From the NCBI GenBank assembly GCA_030608865.1, contig JAUWDI010000027.1:1-9168 (forward strand): a stretch of 9,168 nt of DNA. Direction: 5' to 3'. The notes under the pieces were generated by a model that made no database searches, had not been told where the DNA came from, and was given only the letters and a program-made list of their open reading frames with translations. Below are positions 5,227-9,168 of this stretch, in pieces. Origin of the DNA: Anaerolineales bacterium (GTDB lineage: Bacteria > Chloroflexota > Anaerolineae > Anaerolineales > E44-bin32). A program made the translations under genes and the position numbers. Numbering within the stretch: the first letter of the stretch is position 1; each line of letters starts with the position of its first letter.

Positions 5227-6197
5227 TGTCTATGAAGCAACCCGGAACAACATCCGCATCTGAAGATAAAACCCGAATATCTCCGATTCTTGCATTGGGA
5301 CTGGGGATCGTCGCTGCCTCCACATCATCCATCTTTATTCGCTTCGCACAAAACGATGCTCCATCTTTAGTAATAGCAGCCTATCGATTATCGATCGCAT
5401 CTTTGATCCTGGCCCCCTTCCTCTTCCGCCAGCGCGAAAAACTGCGGGAACTCTCCAAGGCACAATATAAATTGGCCTTCCTCTCGGGGCTATTTCTAGC
5501 CCTGCACTTCGGCGCCTGGATCACCTCACTCGAATATACCAACGTCACCAGCTCAGTGGTCCTCGTTCAAACGACCCCTCTTTTCGTCGCTGCGTTCTCT
5601 CCCCTTCTCCTCGGCGAAATACCTTCGCGTAGAACTTTGATCGGTCTGGGACTAGCATTCGGCGGCGTCTTGATGATCGCATTAAGCGATTACTGTGTTT
5701 TCAGTGAGGGGTTTTCATGTATTGCCACAACATCGGACGGCGGAACGAATGTATTGCTTGGCGACCTGCTCGCTCTTTTGGGAGGCGCGGCCGGAGCAGC
5801 TTATCTCATCATCGGGCGCCGCCTTCGATCTGATTTTTCACTCCTCATCTATATCGGTCTTGTGTATTCCTCCGCTGCGATCTTCCTGATCATTGCCGTG
5901 ATTACATCTGGGCACAACCTTTTTGGGTACCCACCGATCACATACCTCTGGTTCCTGCTGCTTGCGATCTTCCCACAATTAATTGCCCATTCCACTTATA
6001 ATTGGGCATTGCGATACTTACCCGCCACTAAGGTTTCGATCACACTTTTGGGCGAGCCCATTGCTGCAGCTGTTTTGGCCTATCTTGTACTTAGCGAGCT
6101 GCCCTCACCCTTACGTATCGCCGGCGCCGCAATGGTTTTATTCGGGGTCGCGTTTTCACTGATCCGGACTGACCCGGGCGGAGCAGCGACCGTTTGA
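5184..6197 (+). CDS. EamA/DMT-superfamily transporter
   Basis: A 337-residue inner-membrane permease with ten hydrophobic helices in two repeated five-helix EamA units, at about 32-56, 60-81, 95-118, 122-143 and 151-167, then 191-211, 220-240, 252-273, 284-303 and 310-327. Both repeats show the family pattern: an early arginine in the second helix (AAYRLSIASLILAPF), VLVQTTPLFVA in the first unit, and ITLLGEPIAAAVLAYLVLSE in the second. Members usually export amino acids or other small metabolites; the substrate cannot be inferred. Start choice is open: ATG 5184 is used here, but ATG 5223 overlaps the stop of a short leader frame and may be the real one; neither has a Shine-Dalgarno sequence. 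The next gene follows after 37 bases on the same strand. Confidence 0.9.
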   Translation: MDCSLQNQSLSSEMMSMKQPGTTSASEDKTRISPILALGLGIVAASTSSIFIRFAQNDAPSLVIAAYRLSIASLILAPFLFRQREKLRELSKAQYKLAFLSGLFLALHFGAWITSLEYTNVTSSVVLVQTTPLFVAAFSPLLLGEIPSRRTLIGLGLAFGGVLMIALSDYCVFSEGFSCIATTSDGGTNVLLGDLLALLGGAAGAAYLIIGRRLRSDFSLLIYIGLVYSSAAIFLIIAVITSGHNLFGYPPITYLWFLLLAIFPQLIAHSTYNWALRYLPATKVSITLLGEPIAAAVLAYLVLSELPSPLRIAGAAMVLFGVAFSLIRTDPGGAATV

Positions 6198-6234
6198 TTG
6201 CAAATTAAACTTAAACCATCAGAGGAGTTATCAA

Positions 6235-6444
6235 ATGCAGACCAGATGTTATCGTTGCGGCAGAAATTTCCACATCAAGAAAGAGGAAATCGCCTTCGCT
6301 CTTGAAGCTCTGGAGGAAAGCGAAGGGAATCATTATAGCGTCCACTGTCCAAGCTGCCGCCATGCCAACCGCATTTCTATCGAACAATTAAGGAAGGCAG
6401 CACCAAGAAGCGAAGAAAGTAGCGAGGACGGCAACCAGGAATAA
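6235..6444 (+). CDS. Small zinc-ribbon protein
   Basis: Sixty-nine residues with two CxxC knuckles, C5-Y-R-C8 and C38-P-S-C41, spaced as in a zinc ribbon, and a charged helix (IKKEEIAFALEALEESEG, about 14-31) between them. The C-terminal 15 residues are acidic and low in complexity. GAGGAG seven bases before the ATG is a good ribosome site. It follows the EamA gene by 37 bases and is probably co-transcribed. The fold suggests binding to nucleic acid or a protein partner, but the role is unknown. Cytosolic; no signal peptide. Confidence 0.82.
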   Translation: MQTRCYRCGRNFHIKKEEIAFALEALEESEGNHYSVHCPSCRHANRISIEQLRKAAPRSEESSEDGNQE

Positions 6445-6468
6445 CGAGCTGAATACTCCTTCGCGTAA

Positions 6469-6678
6469 TCATTAGAACTTATCAGCGAAGGTGACGCGCT
6501 CCTGGCCATTCATCCTGATGGGTGTTACCTCCTTCGATACCGGCTGCAGGATGGCTTATTGATGATTGACGTCTCACACAACACGAGTGACACATCGCTT
6601 GAAAGCCCGCTGCTTCTAAATCCCACCCGCCTCCGACATCCCAAATGGCTCCTCGCCTATCGCCAGATCGTGGAGTGA
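6469..6678 (+). pseudogene. Protein-like ORF remnant without a start codon
   Basis: Between the zinc-ribbon gene and the sulfurtransferase, an open frame of 69 codons runs from a TAA (6466) to a TGA (6676). Its translation looks protein-like (LISEGDALLAIHPDG, then LLRYRLQDGLLMIDV, then HPKWLLAYRQIVE), but no ATG, GTG or TTG occurs in its first 30 codons; the only ATG (6562) would leave 38 residues. After the TGA the same frame stays open for 26 further codons to a TAG at 6757. This suggests the eroded end of an older gene, now spacer. I do not recognise the family. The rest of the 324-base gap (6445-6768) holds only the sulfurtransferase ribosome site. Confidence 0.35.
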
Positions 6679-6768
6679 CGGATCGCCCCAAATTTGAGCA
6701 TCACCTTTGCCAGGAGAGAGAATGCAATACTCGGCATTACCTGCTTTGCGCAAGCATAGGAGACAACC

Positions 6769-7626
6769 ATGAACTTCACGACCATCATCACTCCAAATCA
6801 GCTCGAACCTCATCTAGAAGAAGCAAATTGGGCGATTTTTGACTGTCGTTTTGACCTCGTTCAACCGCGCTGGGGCGAAGAACAATATTTGGTCGAACAC
6901 ATTCCTGGAGCTGTCTATGTCCATCTTGACGATAACCTATCCGCGCCAAAGAGCGGAACGAACGGGCGCCATCCTCTTCCAGGGATCGAAGTTATCGCAG
7001 AATACTTCTCTGAACTGGGCATTGATGAGGGCACCCAGGTCGTTATTTACGATTCGCGCGGAGGGGGTATCGCCGCCCGTTTATGGTGGATGCTCAAATA
7101 CTTGGGACATGAAGCGGCCGCTGTTTTGGACGGAGGCTTTCCAGAATGGAAACGACTCGGACTTCCGGTCCAGCCCAATCGTGAATTCCGAACCCCCAGA
7201 CAATTCGAACCACGGTTGAAACCGGATTTAAAGGTCATCGCCGATGAGGTTCTTGAACGAAGATCGCAGAGCTCCAGTCTCATCCTTGATTCGCGTGCGC
7301 CAGAGCGTTATCGAGGTGAGGAAGAACCCTTCGACCCTATCGCCGGTCGTATCCCTGGAGCGATAAATCGGTTCTGGCAGACGAATCTCGATGAAGACGG
7401 GCGTTTTAGGAGCCCTGACAGTCTTAGAGTGGAATTTGACAGCTTAATCGGCGGCATCGCACCAAAAGATACGATCGTCTATTGCGGTTCAGGCGTAACC
7501 GGATGCCATAACGTTCTCTCTATGTCCTATGCGGGAATCCAAGGCGTCAGATTGTACGCAGGCTCCTGGTCCGAGTGGTCAAGCGATCCGAGCAGGCCGA
7601 TCGAGACAGGGGCGTACATCGACTGA
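6769..7626 (+). CDS. Two-domain sulfurtransferase (rhodanese / 3-mercaptopyruvate type)
   Basis: A 285-residue enzyme that moves a sulfane sulfur from thiosulfate or 3-mercaptopyruvate to an acceptor through a cysteine persulfide, in the cytosol. Two tandem rhodanese domains: residues 1-135 (inactive half, with HIPGAVYVHLDD at 44-55 and VVIYDSRGGGIAARLWW at 91-107) and 155-285 (LILDSRAPERYRGEEEP, GRIPGAIN). The catalytic loop is C239-GSGVTG-C246-HN; CGSGVT is the 3-mercaptopyruvate sulfurtransferase form, rather than the CRKGVT loop of thiosulfate rhodanese. C-terminal LYAGSWSEW is a strong family signature. AGGAG six bases before ATG at 6769 supports the start. No fusion or damage. Substrate preference is inferred from the loop and is not certain. 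Confidence 0.94.
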   Translation: MNFTTIITPNQLEPHLEEANWAIFDCRFDLVQPRWGEEQYLVEHIPGAVYVHLDDNLSAPKSGTNGRHPLPGIEVIAEYFSELGIDEGTQVVIYDSRGGGIAARLWWMLKYLGHEAAAVLDGGFPEWKRLGLPVQPNREFRTPRQFEPRLKPDLKVIADEVLERRSQSSSLILDSRAPERYRGEEEPFDPIAGRIPGAINRFWQTNLDEDGRFRSPDSLRVEFDSLIGGIAPKDTIVYCGSGVTGCHNVLSMSYAGIQGVRLYAGSWSEWSSDPSRPIETGAYID

Positions 7627-7681
7627 GAAAATGAAGAGCTTATGAATCGCTTTCTCTTTTCTGCCCCCTAAATCCCCCAAT

Positions 7682-7755
7682 GTCCCCTCCGCTCTGCTTC
7701 GGGGCTGCACGCGAAGGGACTGTGGGGAACTTATCATCCCGAGCTTGTCGAGGGA
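7682..7755. repeat. Degenerate intergenic repeat (dispersed type)
   Basis: GTCCC at 7682-7686 pairs imperfectly with GCGAAGGGAC at 7711-7720, and TCATCCCGAGCTTGTCGAGG at 7734-7753 is a typical word of the widespread TCATCCTGAGCTTGTCGAAGG dispersed repeat. The 470-base stretch 7627-8096 is otherwise non-coding: its short open frames carry these repeat words and no protein features. The element appears worn and is not flanked by visible duplications. Confidence 0.45.
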
Positions 7756-7903
7756 CCACTCCCCTCGCGAAGCACTCAGAGTGCAGCGTGGAGCACACCC
7801 CCTGGATCAAACATCAAGCTCTCAGTTCAAACCAATCATGCAAATCCGAATATGTAGAAATATCGTTATCTCGGACTCTTTTCCTCAACGATATATCCTA
7901 CGC

Positions 7904-7931
7904 GTAGAGACGCAGTATGGTGCGTCTTTAC
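7904..7931. repeat. Palindromic GTAGAGACGCA hairpin repeat
   Basis: GTAGAGACGCA (7904-7914) pairs with TGCGTCTTTAC (7921-7931) through 11 pairs including one G-T, with a six-base loop. It matches the general form of the GTAGAGACGC...GCGTCTCTAC palindromes found scattered in many cyanobacterial and Chloroflexota genomes (from memory). No T-run follows, so it is not a terminator by itself. Confidence 0.5.
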
Positions 7932-7956
7932 AACCACCAACGATACGTTTCCCGAC

Positions 7957-7994
7957 AAAAAAACCTCCCGCAGGTTTGAAACCTGCGGGAGGTT
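7957..7994 (-). terminator. Intrinsic terminator of the 8097 gene
   Basis: On the minus strand a 15-base perfect stem (AACCTCCCGCAGGTT with its complement, 7980-7994 and 7962-7976, three-base loop) runs into seven T residues (7957-7963 on the plus strand as A). It lies about 100 bases after the stop codon of the membrane-anchored gene at 8097. The plus-strand side has no T-run. The stem is unusually long and perfect, so it may also be a repeat element recruited as terminator. Confidence 0.85.
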
Positions 7995-8096
7995 ATTGAA
8001 GGCTATGTCTTTAGGGCAGCGGGTCGACCCACAGGCCGCTTCCACTGCTCCTCGGAATTACAGTGTGCGCGAACTTTTCATGCTAAACGATTAGAA

Positions 8097-8726
8097 TTAC
8101 TCATTGAATAAACGTTCCAGTGCGATTAACGCCAGTTTCTGCGCCGCTTCTAGATCGGTCCCTTCATCCCCGCTGTTGACATCAATCTGTAAATAGACAT
8201 CCCAAAGAAGAACATGAAGACCGTTCCACAATTCCACACCACTGCCCCCCCAAAACGCCTCGTCGCCAATATCTGCGACCGGCTTCGTATACCTATCCGA
8301 GACATTCCGCCCTGCGTATAGGTGATCCACTGAATACCCATTCTCCCGGAGGAATGCTTCCATTCCCTCATTGAAGACGACTACGAGGCGGACAACAGGG
8401 AGATCTTCTCCATTCGCTCCATGGAAAGTGCAGATCATCTCGTGGATTGGATTATCTGCCGCCTCGAAAGATGATTCACCTAATGGAATACCCAGTTCAT
8501 CCTCGATCTCATCAGGCATAAGCAGAGAACATGGATCCCTGGGTGTTGTCGGCTCCTGTCTATCTGGGTTGATCTTGCCAGGTTGAATTGCCCCAATTGA
8601 GGATGGACGTATGACGAGCGGTGCGCTCTTGCCCAACCCTCTTACGAACAGGAAGGCGACAATGGCCACAAGGAAGATAAAAACCAGGGCAGGAAGCAGC
8701 CATCGTGGGATATCTTTCTCTCTCAT
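8097..8726 (-). CDS. Membrane-anchored extracytoplasmic protein, unknown function
   Basis: A 209-residue protein with one N-terminal membrane helix (WLLPALVFIFLVAIVAFLFV, 9-28) after a short charged tail, so the rest likely faces outward. A proline-rich linker (about 40-63) leads to a compact domain with DPCSLLMPDEIEDELG (64-79), C99 in MICTFHG, and IGDEAFWGGSGVELW (153-167). The DPCxLL plus GDxAFW pattern and two cysteines (C66, C99, possibly disulfide-bonded) recall DUF3558-like or other secreted domains of actinobacterial type, but I do not assign a function. The ATG at 8726 is chosen because AGAGG lies seven bases before it; a GTG at 8750 would add eight residues without one. Intrinsic terminator at 7957-7994. 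The upstream neighbour is nadD on the same strand, about 220 bases away, so it is probably transcribed separately. Confidence 0.82.
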   Translation of the reverse strand: MREKDIPRWLLPALVFIFLVAIVAFLFVRGLGKSAPLVIRPSSIGAIQPGKINPDRQEPTTPRDPCSLLMPDEIEDELGIPLGESSFEAADNPIHEMICTFHGANGEDLPVVRLVVVFNEGMEAFLRENGYSVDHLYAGRNVSDRYTKPVADIGDEAFWGGSGVELWNGLHVLLWDVYLQIDVNSGDEGTDLEAAQKLALIALERLFNE

Positions 8727-8947
8727 TGGTTTCCTCTCTAGACCCAACACTGAAGTGTCTTCAAGAACTTATTACCAATACATCATATCTCGATTTCAAG
8801 GACTCCGCTGTATTACCAAGCTCTCAGATCCCCTTCATTCCTCTCAGGCGAATGGAGGCACAACACAGCCGAGCAACAACGGGCGCTGGCTTGTAAGGAG
8901 ATTAACGCAAGCTCGTGTGGCGGAGACTGATCGCTCGCGGTTCAGAC

Positions 8948-9168
8948 TCAAGAATATAGAGCGTTCTCGAGAATGTAATCTGAGACAACTGGGGGGATTA
9001 AATATCGATAGGGATGTCCCTCGTGAACACGGCGGCGGATTTCCCTGCCTGAGATCACGATCGGTGGAACGCCCAGAAAAACCAGCTTGTCCCCCAACCC
9101 CGGAAGCTCCTCTTCCAATTGAGCCACCTCGTATTCCACCGTGAGGCGATTCATGACACCGATCAAAT
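8948..9168 (-). CDS. nadD: Nicotinate-nucleotide adenylyltransferase, C-terminal part (cut by window edge)
   Basis: The visible 73 codons are the C-terminal third of a NadD-type enzyme, which joins nicotinate mononucleotide to AMP in NAD synthesis. Diagnostic pieces are LVFLGVPPIVISGREIRRR (28-46 of the visible part), where ISxxxIR is the conserved nucleotide-binding signature, and HPYRYLIPPVVSDYILENAL (51-70), the family's C-terminal helix-and-RYLVP ending. The usual ISST is ISGR here, a modest change. The gene continues past the right edge; any TTG or ATG seen inside is not the start. No terminator is visible after the stop. Confidence 0.85.
   Translation of the reverse strand, partial: LIGVMNRLTVEYEVAQLEEELPGLGDKLVFLGVPPIVISGREIRRRVHEGHPYRYLIPPVVSDYILENALYS

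Noticed and set aside
6482..6813. Minus-strand open frames opposite the ORF remnant
   Set aside because: Arginine/glycine-rich shadows of the plus-strand frame; no ribosome sites or motifs.
7624..7660. Terminator after the sulfurtransferase (GAGAAA...TTTCTC followed by TTTT)
   Set aside because: The stem is six A/T-rich pairs with a 20-base loop; not convincing.
7680..7999. Two plus-strand open frames of 75-84 codons after the sulfurtransferase
   Set aside because: They run through repeat words and both stems of hairpins, have no ribosome site, and resemble no protein.
8880..8960. Possible tRNA (GGTTCAGACTC resembling a T-loop)
   Set aside because: No acceptor, D or anticodon arm can be paired around it.
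8611..9144. 177-codon plus-strand frame at the right end
   Set aside because: It is antisense to the membrane-anchored gene and to nadD, both of which have recognisable motifs; composition is not protein-like.

Overview
The window looks like a piece of chromosome from a Chloroflexota bacterium, most likely an uncultured Anaerolineae-type lineage. This is an inference from gene style: a Tad/Flp-type prepilin peptidase beside a TadE-like gene, a Chloroflexota-flavoured polytopic membrane protein, a divergent PlsY, a ferredoxin with a long C-terminal tail, mid-range base composition, and gaps full of degenerate palindromic repeats. No mobile-element gene, CRISPR array, tRNA or rRNA is visible.

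Layout. (1) 1-1166, minus strand: a prepilin peptidase followed by a TadE-like pseudopilin/assembly gene that runs off the left edge. Each has its own -10 box. (2) 1167-2092: about 0.9 kb of non-coding DNA with a cluster of inverted repeats and hairpins. (3) 2093-2911, plus: a nine-to-ten-helix membrane protein that appears to be leaderless. (4) 2973-4150, minus: a JAMM/MPN metalloprotease-like gene followed by a plsY homologue, with a structured leader upstream. (5) 4395-4862, minus: a dicluster ferredoxin with a clear intrinsic terminator. (6) 5161-7626, plus: an EamA-family transporter (possibly coupled to a short leader ORF), a small zinc-ribbon protein, an ORF remnant, and a two-domain sulfurtransferase of the 3-mercaptopyruvate type. 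(7) 7627-8096: non-coding DNA with further dispersed repeats and a strong minus-strand terminator. (8) 8097-9168, minus: a membrane-anchored hypothetical protein and the C-terminal end of nadD.

How the genes work together. Most are independent housekeeping or envelope functions: pilus maturation, phospholipid synthesis, electron transfer, metabolite export, sulfur transfer and NAD synthesis. There is no obvious multi-gene novel system. The points most worth a second look are the PlsY homologue that lacks residues expected of the active site, the structured leader with a T-box-like core before the JAMM gene, two genes whose -10 boxes sit directly before the start codon (leaderless transcripts), and the repeat clusters.
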